64,000 nucleotides of DNA. Origin: an uncultured Acetatifactor sp. Its GTDB lineage: Bacteria > Bacillota > Clostridia > Lachnospirales > Lachnospiraceae. A model generated the notes under the pieces. It saw nothing but the letters and a program-made list of their open reading frames with translations. It did no database searches and was not told the DNA's origin. The position numbers and the translations under genes are program-made. The stretch spans positions 37,900 to 101,899 of the forward strand of contig CAKRZO010000012.1 in NCBI GenBank assembly GCA_934433135.1, written 5' to 3'. Positions 14,333 to 22,698 of the stretch are shown here, piece by piece (positions within the stretch are counted from its first letter, which is position 1; each line of letters opens with the position of its first letter).

Positions 14333-15740
14333 TCTGATCAGAATTCTGGAAAATATGTGGAGGGGGGTAAGGCGGTTCGGTCTTTTGCTCCTTTTGCTGA
14401 TTCTGCTTTGCGGAACTTATTTTTACATAAGAGCCAAACGCAGTTATGTTCCGATATATCGGGCAACGGCGACTTTTACGGTGACCAGCGCCTCCAACGG
14501 AATGTACGGAGGAAGCAGCTACTATAACAGTACCACGGCTGCCCAGATGGAGAAGACCTTTCCGTATATCTTAACCAGCGGGCTGTTAAGCCAGATCGTG
14601 GCGCAGGATCTGGGAGTGGAATCCCTTCCCGGCAGCGTATCTGCGGATGTCATTGAGGGAACCAATCTGTTTACGCTGGAAGTGACGTCCCGGGATGCCC
14701 AGAAAGCATATGAGGTTTTAGAGTCGGTGATCCGGAATTACCCTTCGGTTGCGGAATATGTCATCGGTAAAGTCAATATGGAGCTTTTAGACAGCACGGG
14801 AGTTCCGGCGCAGCCCTATAACACGCCGAATTTTAAAAGAAGCGGTGAAAAGGGGCTTTTTCTCGGTTTTGTTGTTGCCATGGGACTTTTGCTTTTGTAT
14901 GCGGTGACGCGTAAGACGATTCATACGGAATCGGATTTGAAACGGAACCTGAATATTGCCTGTCTGGGAACCGTTCCGAAAATCGCCTATAAAAAGAGAA
15001 GAAAAAATTATCGTCAGGACATTACGATCTATAATAAAAGAATCTCCCAGGGCTTTTTGGAGTCCATCCGGATTCTGAGAGCAAGATTGGAAAAGGAAGC
15101 CGCAAAAGGAAATTACCGCACGATTTTGTTTACCAGTGCGGCTCCCGGAGAAGGAAAGAGTACCGTTGCCGTGAATCTGGCAATGGCGCTTGCCATGAAC
15201 GGCCGAAAGATTGCAGTGGTAGATGCTGACCTGCGTCATCCTACGGTACGGAAGGTCCTAAAGCTGGAGGATGAGAACGGAAAAGGAACCATTGATTTCC
15301 TGGAAGGAAAAGCTTCTTTTGAAGAGGTATGCAAATATCAGGAGAAATACGGTATGTATGTGGTTGCGGGAGGAGAACCGCGCACCAATGCTTCGGAGCT
15401 AATCGATTCCCCCCAGATGAGCAAGCTTTTGGAAAAATTAAAAGAGGTGGCCGAATATGTCATTGTAGACAGCGCTCCCATCGGTGTGCTGGCGGATACG
15501 GCGGCGCTGGCCGGAGAACTGGATATGGCGGTTATGGTCGTCAAGCAGGATTTCGTTCCCCAGTATGCCATTATTGAAAGCTGTTCTACTTTGGGACAGA
15601 GCGGAATTCATCTGGCAGGCTGTATCTTAAACGGAGTAGAGGCAGGTATTTCCACTTCTTCCGCCAAAAACTACCGCTATTACGGCAGATACGGCTCCAA
15701 ACAGGAAAAGCATGAAAAAGACGAGGAAAAAGAAAAGTAA
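14304..15740 (+). CDS. Second Wzz/BY-kinase fusion
   Basis: This 478-aa protein has the same layout as its neighbour: an N-terminal Wzz-type domain with membrane segments near residues 20-38 and 185-205, then a BY-kinase with Walker A APGEGKST, Walker A' IAVVDADLRHP and Walker B YVIVDSAP. The C-terminal tail has a modest Tyr cluster (YRYYGRYG) and a charged end. The frame is open upstream of the chosen start, but that part is the shadow of the Gly-Tyr repeat; the ATG at 14304 has AAGGGAGA just upstream. The start overlaps the previous gene by 29 bases, so translation is coupled. Two different fusions may form mixed rings at the membrane or act on different targets. Confidence 0.9.
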   Translation: MENKTEQKIDLIRILENMWRGVRRFGLLLLLLILLCGTYFYIRAKRSYVPIYRATATFTVTSASNGMYGGSSYYNSTTAAQMEKTFPYILTSGLLSQIVAQDLGVESLPGSVSADVIEGTNLFTLEVTSRDAQKAYEVLESVIRNYPSVAEYVIGKVNMELLDSTGVPAQPYNTPNFKRSGEKGLFLGFVVAMGLLLLYAVTRKTIHTESDLKRNLNIACLGTVPKIAYKKRRKNYRQDITIYNKRISQGFLESIRILRARLEKEAAKGNYRTILFTSAAPGEGKSTVAVNLAMALAMNGRKIAVVDADLRHPTVRKVLKLEDENGKGTIDFLEGKASFEEVCKYQEKYGMYVVAGGEPRTNASELIDSPQMSKLLEKLKEVAEYVIVDSAPIGVLADTAALAGELDMAVMVVKQDFVPQYAIIESCSTLGQSGIHLAGCILNGVEAGISTSSAKNYRYYGRYGSKQEKHEKDEEKEK

Positions 15741-15743
15741 GTA

Positions 15744-15772
15744 TTTACTTTTTGATTTGCAGATGATATAAT
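15744..15772 (+). promoter_or_regulatory. Probable promoter of the sortase substrate gene
   Basis: TTTACT, 17 bases, then TATAAT, directly after the second BY-kinase gene. Confidence 0.5.
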
Positions 15773-15836
15773 AAAACGGTGATTAGGAAATTATGGATCT
15801 AAAATAAAATGTGTAGAGACGGAGGAAATAGTGACG

Positions 15837-16064
15837 ATGAAAAAATTATTTGCACTTGTAGCAACTTTGGTAATGGTAATGGCATTCGGTATGGTTTCTT
15901 TTGCAGAAGAGAGTCCTTCCGGCGAAGTTCTGGAGCCGGTAACAGAGGAGACGGTTTCTCCTAAGACCGGAGACAGCAGCGTGCTTCTGTATGCAGGATT
16001 GTCAGCAGCATCTTTGGTAGCAATTGCAGCCACTGCAAAGAAGAAGTCCGAAGCACAGGCTTAA
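15837..16064 (+). CDS. Small sortase substrate with SPKTG sorting signal
   Basis: This 75-aa protein is made of an N-terminal signal peptide ending SFAEE, a spacer of only about 20 residues rich in Glu, Ser and Thr, the motif SPKTGD, a hydrophobic segment (VLLYAGLSAASLVAIAA) and a basic tail (KKKSEAQA). This is a complete cell-wall sorting signal with almost no mature domain. SPKTG fits the (S/P)PxTG motif known for class B sortase in Clostridioides difficile, and a class B sortase gene follows. The GGAGG site suits either this ATG or a GTG two codons earlier. After cleavage and anchoring only a peptide of about 25 residues would remain on the wall; its use is unknown. Confidence 0.75.
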   Translation: MKKLFALVATLVMVMAFGMVSFAEESPSGEVLEPVTEETVSPKTGDSSVLLYAGLSAASLVAIAATAKKKSEAQA

Positions 16065-16124
16065 GAGGAAGCATAAGAGCAAGACTTTATCTGAGAAAAG
16101 TTGTGTTTTGCCGAAAAGGAATCC

Positions 16125-16158
16125 AAACCCCGTTTTTCTGAAGAAGAGAACGGGGTTT
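16125..16158 (+). terminator. Inverted repeat between sortase substrate and sortase genes
   Basis: AAACCCCG and CGGGGTTT are separated by 18 bases, without a strong T-run after the stem. It may lower read-through from the substrate gene into the sortase gene. Confidence 0.4.
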
Positions 16159-16182
16159 GTGCAGTTATGGAGGAGAAAAGGA

Positions 16183-17082
16183 ATGAACGAGAACGAAAAC
16201 GAATCCCGGAAAGACAATGAGGGGAGAAAGAAAAGTACAGCAGCGGTGTTCTGGCGGATCTTATCCGTAATTGCCGCCATCGGCTGTATTGTCTGCCTGG
16301 TTATCATTTTCCGATATTTGTGGGATCGGTATAAGACGCAGAAGGAATATGAGGATCTGGCAAGTCAGGTGATCGGGGAGAATATTCCGCCCGCTGAGAG
16401 CAGTGTACCGGAAAGCGACAGTACGCTTCCTACCCAGGAGAGTGCGCCTTTAAGCACCCATTCGATTAATTTTGAAGAATTATGGGAGATTAATCCGGAG
16501 ATTTATGCCTGGATTCAGGTCCCGGGCACCAAGATCGACTACCCTATCGCGCAGCGCGAAGGAGAGGATCAGGATTATTATCTGACACACACCATTTACG
16601 GAGAAGTCCAGACAGCTGCCAGCCTGTACACGGAGAAGCTGAATAAGAAGGATTTCACGGATCCCAATACGGTTATTTACGGGCATAATATGAAGAACGG
16701 TTCTATGTTCCATGATTTACGATATTATGCGGCAAAGGACTATTTTGACGAGCATTCCACTATTTATATTTATCTGCCGGATAAGATTCTGACTTATCAG
16801 GTCTTTGCTTCTTATCAATATGATGATAGACACCTGCTGTATTCCTTTGATTTTGAGGATGAGGATGTCTTTACGAAGTATCTGGATTCGGTTCGTAATC
16901 CGCGGTCCATGACAGGAGCCTGTGTGGACAAGGAGCTGGAAATTACAGCTAAGGATCGGATTATTACATTAAGTACCTGCGTGGCGAACAAGCCGGAGGC
17001 AAGACGGCTGGTACAGGCGGTACTGGTTAAGGAAGAAGAGGCACAATATGGCGAACAGACAGAAAGCACCGCGGCGCAATAG
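16183..17082 (+). CDS. srtB: Class B sortase
   Basis: This 299-aa protein has a cytoplasmic N-tail rich in Glu, Asn and Lys, one membrane segment (about residues 25-47) and the sortase domain outside. The catalytic His lies in VIYGHNM near residue 168, and the Cys in the TLSTC motif near residue 266. An Arg is present in the final strand (EARRLVQ). The class B call rests on this arrangement and the N-terminal anchor. The open frame reaches back to 16024, but the ATG at 16183 has GGAGG nine bases upstream and gives a normal start. It should anchor the SPKTG protein encoded just upstream. Its end overlaps the LCP gene by 35 bases. Confidence 0.88.
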   Translation: MNENENESRKDNEGRKKSTAAVFWRILSVIAAIGCIVCLVIIFRYLWDRYKTQKEYEDLASQVIGENIPPAESSVPESDSTLPTQESAPLSTHSINFEELWEINPEIYAWIQVPGTKIDYPIAQREGEDQDYYLTHTIYGEVQTAASLYTEKLNKKDFTDPNTVIYGHNMKNGSMFHDLRYYAAKDYFDEHSTIYIYLPDKILTYQVFASYQYDDRHLLYSFDFEDEDVFTKYLDSVRNPRSMTGACVDKELEITAKDRIITLSTCVANKPEARRLVQAVLVKEEEAQYGEQTESTAAQ

Positions 17083-18148
17083 CGGAAAAAAAGGAAAGAG
17101 CACCCGGATCCTGATAACCGTGCTGCTTGTGCTGTTGTTTCTGATTCTGCTTGCAGCAGCGGTGTTCTGCATTTTAAGCAGCAAAGGAAAAAAGGATTTG
17201 TTAAAAAGCGAACTTACGCCGGAGATTGAGATTACGGTTCCTTCTCTTGATGTGGAAGAAGGTGAAGAGCCGATTCTGGAAGATGACGGGAAGACCGTTA
17301 CCTATAATGGAAAAAGGTATGTTTTGAATGAAAATATTACCAGTATTCTTTTCCTGGGAATTGATAAGGATAATCTGGAAGAAGGAAAGGATATCGTAGG
17401 GAACAACGGTCAGGCAGACTGTATTTTCTTAGGAATTATGGATACGCAGACCGGAAAAGTTTCTTTGCTTGCAATTTCCAGAGATTCCATGGTGGATATC
17501 AATACTTATGATAAGGATGGCAATTTCCATGGTGTGGAAAACAGACAGCTTTGCCTTGCCTATGCTTACGGCAACGGGAAAGCCACCAGCTGTGAAAATG
17601 TGGCCCGTTCCGTTTCCAGGCTTCTTTACGGAATGCCGATCCAGTCTTATGCGGCAATTCCCTTAGATGCCATCGCCGATCTGAATGATGCGGTTGGCGG
17701 TGTGGAAGTGACGATCCCGGAAGATTCCGCGTTGAGTACGGATCTTTTTAAACCGGGACAGAAGATTGTGCTAAAAGGAAAACAGGCGCAGATCTTTGTA
17801 CAGTCCAGAGACACGGAACTTCTGGATTCCAATCTGGCCAGAATGGCAAGACAGAAGCAATATCTGATGAACTTTGCACAGAAGGTTTTGAAGGCAACGA
17901 AGGAGGATCTTACGATTCCCTTGAAACTGTATCAGATCGCGATGGATAAGAATAATATGGTTACCAATGTTACGGTATCCAAGGTATCCTATCTGGCTAC
18001 CCGGATTCTGGATGTGGACTTTTCGGAAGAAAATCTGAAAAATGTACCGGGAGAAGTCGTAAAGGGCGAACAGTACGCAGAGTATCATGTGGACGATGCG
18101 AAGCTGTATGAGATGATATTGGAGCTCTTCTATGTACCGGAGGAGTAA
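17048..18148 (+). CDS. LytR-CpsA-Psr (LCP) family glycopolymer ligase
   Basis: This 366-aa protein has a basic N-terminus, one membrane segment (residues 17-40) and an extracytoplasmic LCP domain from about residue 95: ITSILFLGID, then the Asp/Arg-rich DCIFLGIMD and LLAISRDSMVDI, then GGVEVTIPED and FVQSRDTELLDSNLARMARQKQ. The conserved Arg and Asp residues bind the pyrophosphate of lipid-linked substrates. LCP enzymes attach teichoic acids or capsule to peptidoglycan. Its start lies inside the sortase gene, so both wall-attachment enzymes are translated together. With the BY-kinases upstream it suggests control and attachment of a surface polymer whose synthesis genes lie elsewhere. Confidence 0.9.
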   Translation: MANRQKAPRRNSGKKGKSTRILITVLLVLLFLILLAAAVFCILSSKGKKDLLKSELTPEIEITVPSLDVEEGEEPILEDDGKTVTYNGKRYVLNENITSILFLGIDKDNLEEGKDIVGNNGQADCIFLGIMDTQTGKVSLLAISRDSMVDINTYDKDGNFHGVENRQLCLAYAYGNGKATSCENVARSVSRLLYGMPIQSYAAIPLDAIADLNDAVGGVEVTIPEDSALSTDLFKPGQKIVLKGKQAQIFVQSRDTELLDSNLARMARQKQYLMNFAQKVLKATKEDLTIPLKLYQIAMDKNNMVTNVTVSKVSYLATRILDVDFSEENLKNVPGEVVKGEQYAEYHVDDAKLYEMILELFYVPEE

Positions 18149-18156
18149 GGACAAAC

Positions 18157-18254
18157 GAACAGTTCTCGCATCATTCGCAAAATTTTCCGTATGCTTCGCA
18201 GCTATTTGTCGCATCTGTAGGATGCGATGCTCATATAAATGACTGAACTGTTGC
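18157..18254. repeat. Family 2 palindromic repeat, copy 3
   Basis: GAACAGTTC at the left and GACTGAACTGTTGC at the right enclose CATTCGCAAAATTTTCCGTATGC, GCAGCTATT and a GTCGCATC/GATGCGATG hairpin, closely matching the copy at 53983. It lies just after the LCP gene. Confidence 0.75.
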
Positions 18255-18265
18255 AAAATAGAATA

Positions 18266-18300
18266 GGCCGGGAGTTTTCTCCCGGCCCATTGCTTTTTTA
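18266..18300 (+). terminator. Intrinsic terminator after the LCP gene
   Basis: GGCCGGGAG, TTTT, CTCCCGGCC form a strong stem, followed by CATTGC and six T. It also ends at the stop codon of the converging spore protein gene. Confidence 0.8.
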
Positions 18301-18498
18301 TTTCATCTGCTCTTCCTGCTTTTTGATCATACGTCTTACCATCTCACCACCGATGGAACCGGCTTCTCTGGAAGTCAGATCTCCGTTGTAACCTTCCTTC
18401 AGGTTTACACCGAGTTCAGATGCAACCTCAGTCTTAAAGCGATCCATTGCCGCCTTAGCTTCCGGTACTTCTACTTTACTGTTTCTGCTGTTAGCCAT
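18298..18498 (-). CDS. Alpha/beta-type small acid-soluble spore protein
   Basis: This 66-aa protein has the two family signatures: KAAMDRFKTEVASELGV in the first half and a GDLTSREAGSIGGEMVRRM-type segment in the second, including the TSREAGSIGG around the GPR protease site and the C-terminal DNA-binding part. These proteins coat and protect DNA in the spore and are made in the forespore under SigG. The ATG at 18498 is chosen because GGAGGTG lies seven bases upstream; an in-frame GTG three codons earlier sits inside that site. It shows that the organism is a spore-former. It stands alone and converges on the LCP operon. Confidence 0.95.
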   Translation of the reverse strand: MANSRNSKVEVPEAKAAMDRFKTEVASELGVNLKEGYNGDLTSREAGSIGGEMVRRMIKKQEEQMK

Positions 18499-18538
18499 TT
18501 CTTTCACCTCCGTTTTCTTGGTTTGAATTCTCTATTGT

Positions 18539-18632
18539 CAAGATAAGTCTCCGACGTTCACTTATCCTGACTTAAGAAGAAACGCTATAGCTTCTGCTTT
18601 GCCGTTTTAAGTGTTTGTCATCACTTATCTTG
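18539..18632. repeat. Inverted repeat upstream of the spore protein gene
   Basis: CAAGATAAGT and ACTTATCTTG are perfect 10-base arms separated by 74 bases, with a further partial copy (ACTTATCCTG) inside. It covers the likely promoter of the spore protein gene; its role is unknown. Confidence 0.5.
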
Positions 18633-18717
18633 GTATTAGTATGAGACGAATCCCTGAAAATATTATGGTATTTTTTTCAAATTCATTTATGATAACCGAT
18701 GATTACAGCAAAGCTAC

Positions 18718-18855
18718 GGGTGGTCACATGCGGATCCATTCGGGGGGACGCTTTCGCTCAATTAAAAACGCAGCGCTACTAGGGTTGCACAGTACGCAAC
18801 CCTAGGAGCGGCGTTTTTACATGCGCCCCTCATTGGATTCCGCATGCACCCACCC
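18718..18855. repeat. Family 1 palindromic repeat, copy C (with inner hairpin)
   Basis: The outer arms GGGTGGTCACATGCGG and CCGCATGCACCCACCC enclose GATCCATTCGGGGGG with GCGCCCCTCATTGGATTC, the conserved GACGCTTTCGCTCAATT, and an inner hairpin AAAAACGCAGCG...GCGGCGTTTTT whose core is CTAGGGTTGC with GCAACCCTAG. It is oppositely oriented to copies A and B. Confidence 0.85.
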
Positions 18856-18900
18856 TTGGGAAATAGCTGTGCAGCATGCAATACAATCCGAATGGCGCGG

Positions 18901-18920
18901 GTGAATTTGATGGAATTCAC
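18901..18920. promoter_or_regulatory. Possible operator palindrome
   Basis: GTGAATT, six bases, AATTCAC lies about 25 bases before a TTGACA at 18945, upstream of the solute-binding protein gene. Confidence 0.35.
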
Positions 18921-19013
18921 TCGTACAAAAACTCTGTTAAATTATTGACAAAGTAGAAATGATATTATAAGATGAGTTTGTACTTAGGATTTCACAGGAA
19001 AAGAGGAGAGATT

Positions 19014-19988
19014 ATGAAAAAGAAATTTTTACTGGTTTGGTTATTGGCAGCCGTATTGTTGTTGTGTGCAGGCTGCGGCAAAAACGAGGCAAAAAATAAA
19101 GAAAACTTAAAAATCGGAGCGTTGAAAGGACCGACGGCGATCGGGCTGATGGATATGATGGATCGTTTCGGCGGGGAAGGCACGGATTCCGGATATGAAT
19201 TTACGATTGCGGTACAGGCGGATGAGCTGCTTGCAAAGATGGTAAAGGGAGAATTGGATATCGCACTGGTGCCTGCCAATGCCGCTGCGACGCTTTATCA
19301 GAAAACAGAAGGAAATGTTGCGGCAATCGGTATTAATACGTTGGGCGTTTTGTACCTGGTGACAGGGAATGACAGTATTAAGAACATTACGGATCTTTCC
19401 GGAAAGACGATTTACCTGACCGGAAAAGGAACCACACCGGAGTATGTGCTGAAGAACATTCTGGCGGAAAACGGTCTGACCGACAGCTGTAGCCTGGAAT
19501 ATAAATCGGAAGCTACGGAAGTAGCCGCGTTGCTTGCCGAGAATCCGGATGCCGTAGGACTTCTGCCGCAGCCTTTTGCTACCGCGGCCTGCATGCAGAA
19601 TGAGAAACTGAAAGCCGTTCTTGACATGAACGAAGAATGGGATAAAATTCATGATAAGACAAGCCGTATGGTAACCGGCGTTACGCTGGTACGTAAGGAA
19701 GTTCTGGAGAACAGGCCGGAGGATATAAAGGAGTTTCTGGAAGAACAGGCTAAGAGCGTGGACTGTGCTGCGAACGATACCGAAAGAGTTGCGCTTCTTA
19801 CCGTAAATGCCGGCATTGTGGCCAAAGAGCAGATTGCGTTGAAAGCAATACCGAAATGCAATATTGTATGCATCACCGGAAAAGAGATGAAAGAGGCGTT
19901 ATCCGGATACCTTCAGGTTCTGTATGATGCGGATCCCGCTTCCGTAGGAGGAAAGCTTCCGGAAGAGGACTTTTATGCAGTGAATTAG
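19014..19988 (+). CDS. ABC transporter solute-binding lipoprotein (NMT1/TauA-like)
   Basis: This 324-aa protein has a lipoprotein signal: MKKKFLLVWLLAAVLLLCAGC, with Cys at residue 21 as the lipidation site. The mature part follows the NitT/TauT/THI5-like pattern: LKIGALKGPTAIGLMDMM, then ELDIALVPANAAATLYQ, DLSGKTIYLTGKGTTPEY and VGLLPQPFATAA. Such proteins bind thiamine precursors, sulfonates, taurine or similar small ligands, so the substrate is not decided. The ATG at 19014 has GAGGAGA five bases upstream and is preferred to an earlier frame start. The fused permease-ATPase follows after 53 bases. Confidence 0.88.
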   Translation: MKKKFLLVWLLAAVLLLCAGCGKNEAKNKENLKIGALKGPTAIGLMDMMDRFGGEGTDSGYEFTIAVQADELLAKMVKGELDIALVPANAAATLYQKTEGNVAAIGINTLGVLYLVTGNDSIKNITDLSGKTIYLTGKGTTPEYVLKNILAENGLTDSCSLEYKSEATEVAALLAENPDAVGLLPQPFATAACMQNEKLKAVLDMNEEWDKIHDKTSRMVTGVTLVRKEVLENRPEDIKEFLEEQAKSVDCAANDTERVALLTVNAGIVAKEQIALKAIPKCNIVCITGKEMKEALSGYLQVLYDADPASVGGKLPEEDFYAVN

Positions 19989-20041
19989 TCACATTGTCTT
20001 ATCTACCTGAAAACAGGTCTGCGAAGAGGAAATATGCTGAA

Positions 20042-21391
20042 ATGATGCAAAAGTATCGTTTAATAAAAAAAGGAGGAATTATCCTTTTCTGGCTGCTGTT
20101 ATGGCTGATTGCGGCATGGGTGATTCAAAATCCCCTTTTGTTTGCAGGTCCATGGGAGACCTTTCAGGTCTGGTTGGAATGTGCGGCAAAGCCGGATTTT
20201 TATAAAACCGTTTTTTGCTCTGTCGGAAGAATCGGGGGCGGGCTGCTTGGCGGAATGGTCTGCGGCTGCATTCTGGCGGCTGTCAGTTACCGCAGGCCGA
20301 CTTTCGGTGAATGGATCTATCCGTTGATTCATTTGATGAAAACCGTTCCGGTGGCTTCTTTTTGCGTCTTGTTCCTGATCTGGTGGGGAAGCAGTATGTT
20401 GTCAGTGAGTATCTGCTTTTTGGTAGTGCTTCCGGACTGTTATCTGAATCTGTTGGAAGGACTGAAAAGCACGGACAGGCAGCTTTTGGAAATGGCGAAA
20501 GCCTATCGGCTGCCGTTAATAGATCGTCTGCTGTTGATTCGAAGGCCTGCGTTGCGTCCGTTTATCCGCAGCATAATTCTGTTCGGCACGGGAATGGCCT
20601 GGAAGGCCGGAACGGCCGCGGAAGTCATAGGCATTCCGGCATGGTCTGTTGGAGAGAGGCTTTATCTGGCCAAGATCTCATTAGATACCGCCCGCATGTT
20701 TGCCTGGACATTTACGATTGTCTTGCTTGGTTTTTTGATGGAAAAAATCATTCTGTGCCTGTGGGAGGCTTTCTGCCGGTATCTCCCCCCTGTTTTCCGG
20801 GAAGGATACCGAACAGGTCATGGAAATACGGAAGCAACTATAGCAGATAAAGCAAACGTTACCATTCGTCTGGAGCATGTTTCCAAATCTTACGGGAAAG
20901 AGGTTATTCTTGACAACGTAAGCAGCATTTATGAAGCAGGAAAAATTTACGAATTAAAGGAGCCTTCCGGCAGCGGAAAGACGACTTTGTTTCGGCTGAT
21001 TGCCGGGTTGGAAAAGGCGGATAAAGGAAAGATCGTCTGCAGTCAGAACGGGGCATTTCTGTTTCAGGAAGACAGGCTGTTGGAAGATTACAGCAGTGTT
21101 ATCAATGTCTGCGTTGTGACGAAAGACATGGCTGGGGCGAGGAAGGCGCTGGAGCAGCTTCTTGCGCCGGAGCTTTTAGACAAGCCCTGCAGGGAACTAA
21201 GCGGAGGACAGAGACGGAGAGTCTGTCTGGTGCGGGCAATGGAAATGCAAAGCGATTATTGCCTGCTGGATGAGCCTTTTACGGGGCTGGATTCGGAGAA
21301 TCGGAAGAAAGCAATGGAGTATATCCGAAAAAAGCAGGATGGCAGAACCATTCTGATGGCAACTCATACGGGAGAAGAGTTGGAAAAATGA
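20042..21391 (+). CDS. ABC importer, permease and ATPase fused in one chain
   Basis: This 449-aa protein has an N-terminal permease (about residues 1-255) of the SsuC/TauC type: six membrane segments and the cytoplasmic loop EMAKAYRLPLIDRLLLIRRPALRPF, which fits the EAA motif. A short ATPase (about residues 275-449) has signature LSGGQRRR, Walker B CLLDEPFTGLD and switch His in ATHTGEE. The Walker A reads EPSGSGKTT: the usual first Gly is Glu, so activity should be tested. Permease and ATPase are normally separate genes in this family. ATG 20042 is chosen with GAAGAGGA 11 bases upstream; a TTG at 19994 is the other option. It pairs with the binding protein upstream and overlaps the next gene by ATGA. 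Confidence 0.8.
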   Translation: MMQKYRLIKKGGIILFWLLLWLIAAWVIQNPLLFAGPWETFQVWLECAAKPDFYKTVFCSVGRIGGGLLGGMVCGCILAAVSYRRPTFGEWIYPLIHLMKTVPVASFCVLFLIWWGSSMLSVSICFLVVLPDCYLNLLEGLKSTDRQLLEMAKAYRLPLIDRLLLIRRPALRPFIRSIILFGTGMAWKAGTAAEVIGIPAWSVGERLYLAKISLDTARMFAWTFTIVLLGFLMEKIILCLWEAFCRYLPPVFREGYRTGHGNTEATIADKANVTIRLEHVSKSYGKEVILDNVSSIYEAGKIYELKEPSGSGKTTLFRLIAGLEKADKGKIVCSQNGAFLFQEDRLLEDYSSVINVCVVTKDMAGARKALEQLLAPELLDKPCRELSGGQRRRVCLVRAMEMQSDYCLLDEPFTGLDSENRKKAMEYIRKKQDGRTILMATHTGEELEK

Positions 21392-22629
21392 GAAAAGTAA
21401 TGTTTAGGAAGGCTGGCTTGCGTCTGTCGGCCGCAGGTTTGGCGCTGCTTCTTTTGACTGGCAGGGCGTGGAATGGGAACGTCGCAAAGGCCGAGACAGA
21501 GGCGGTGAGTAAGGCGGCAGTTCAGGAGTCGGGACAGACAGTGATACCGGCAGCGACCCAGGATGCGAAAAAGAGCCGAAATCCTTTGATCGGCGAAAGA
21601 AAAGTGCCCGGACAGAGGTTGGAGAGTGAAGCTGAAGAAACGGCAAGAAAGTATGAAGAGTTCAAGGGGCGGCTGGGCGTTGTAGAAAAAAGAGCGGATA
21701 TTGCACGAAACGGTTTTGTTGTTCTGGAAGATCAGGTATTTGAAACCGTAATGGAATCTTTCGGTGAAGAATCGTTAATTTTTATCCCGGCGTTGGATAC
21801 TCGTTACCATAGACTGGTATTGTTTCTTGCAGACTCGTACGGAAAAATTGTTTTTAAAACGGCACAGCTTCAGACCAACAACTGCATTCCCGGAAAGATG
21901 CGCCAGACCAACCGGGGGATTGCTGCGGTTTCTTTTCAGGATATGAACGATGACGGATTGACGGATATCGTGCTGATTACCAAATGTAAAAATGAAGACG
22001 GGCCTTTGGTGGGAAAACCGTATAAAACAGGCGATGTACTGTTCCAAGGGGAGAAGACGTTCTATAGTGACTACAGACTTTCAGACAGGCTGAACCGCTT
22101 CGGAATGAACAAAAGCATTGATATCATTGCCGCTCATATGAAAAACGGTGTTTCCACGGAATTTTTATATACGGCATCCACGTTGGATGAACTGACGGAA
22201 AACGGTATGTGCATCATAGAAGAGCAGTGTCATGAACGAAATTTTGAAAAACTGGGTCGGCTTAAGGTGGTTCCCGGAACGTTCCGGATTGCAGAATATC
22301 TGGTTTTTATGATTTATCTGGTGGATGAGGAAGGAAGAATCGTATTCAGCCTTCAGCCGATGGATACTTATGAAAGCCTTTATTCACTTAAAGGATTTGC
22401 CTGCAAGGATGTAGACGGAGACGGGATGAAGGATCTGGTGGTGCTAGCCCGTTACAGTTATACACAGACCGATGGCACCATGAAAGTAGTCTGCGACTGT
22501 TCGGTTTATTACCAGCGGACCGATGGTTTTGAGGAAGATAGAGAATTTGTAAAACAGTACCGTTGCGAGGAAAAGACCAAGATGGAAGATTTGGTCGGAA
22601 GCATACGTGAGTTCTGGGGATGGCAATAA
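21388..22629 (+). CDS. Secreted protein with FG-GAP/VCBS-like repeats
   Basis: This 413-aa protein has an N-terminal signal sequence (residues 8-30, AGLRLSAAGLALLLLTG) and then an Ala/Glu-rich linker. The rest holds two clear calcium-loop-like motifs, DMNDDGLTDIVLI near residue 188 and DVDGDGMKDLVVL near residue 340, each inside a repeat resembling FG-GAP/VCBS blades. The strand pattern between them suggests a beta-propeller fragment. Start and previous stop overlap as ATGA, so it is cotranslated with the transporter. It probably sits outside the cell and may sense or bind a ligand for the two-component system encoded next; this is inference. Confidence 0.7.
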   Translation: MRKVMFRKAGLRLSAAGLALLLLTGRAWNGNVAKAETEAVSKAAVQESGQTVIPAATQDAKKSRNPLIGERKVPGQRLESEAEETARKYEEFKGRLGVVEKRADIARNGFVVLEDQVFETVMESFGEESLIFIPALDTRYHRLVLFLADSYGKIVFKTAQLQTNNCIPGKMRQTNRGIAAVSFQDMNDDGLTDIVLITKCKNEDGPLVGKPYKTGDVLFQGEKTFYSDYRLSDRLNRFGMNKSIDIIAAHMKNGVSTEFLYTASTLDELTENGMCIIEEQCHERNFEKLGRLKVVPGTFRIAEYLVFMIYLVDEEGRIVFSLQPMDTYESLYSLKGFACKDVDGDGMKDLVVLARYSYTQTDGTMKVVCDCSVYYQRTDGFEEDREFVKQYRCEEKTKMEDLVGSIREFWGWQ

Positions 22630-22651
22630 ATTGCATTTATGGAAGAAGTTT

Positions 22652-22691
22652 GCCTGCCTTTGCGACAAAGGCGTTCAGAAACAGGGATTAG
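22652..22691 (+). repeat. Family 3 element next to the response regulator start
   Basis: The block GCCTGCCTTTGCGACAAAGG and GCGTTCAGAAACAGGGATTAG recurs with about 85 per cent identity at 45004-45043, also directly before a signalling gene. Confidence 0.5.
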
Positions 22692-22698
22692 GGTGGAT

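Noticed and set aside
16024..16182. Upstream extension of the class B sortase
   Set aside because: Basic, low-complexity translation that crosses an inverted repeat; GGAGG precedes the ATG at 16183.
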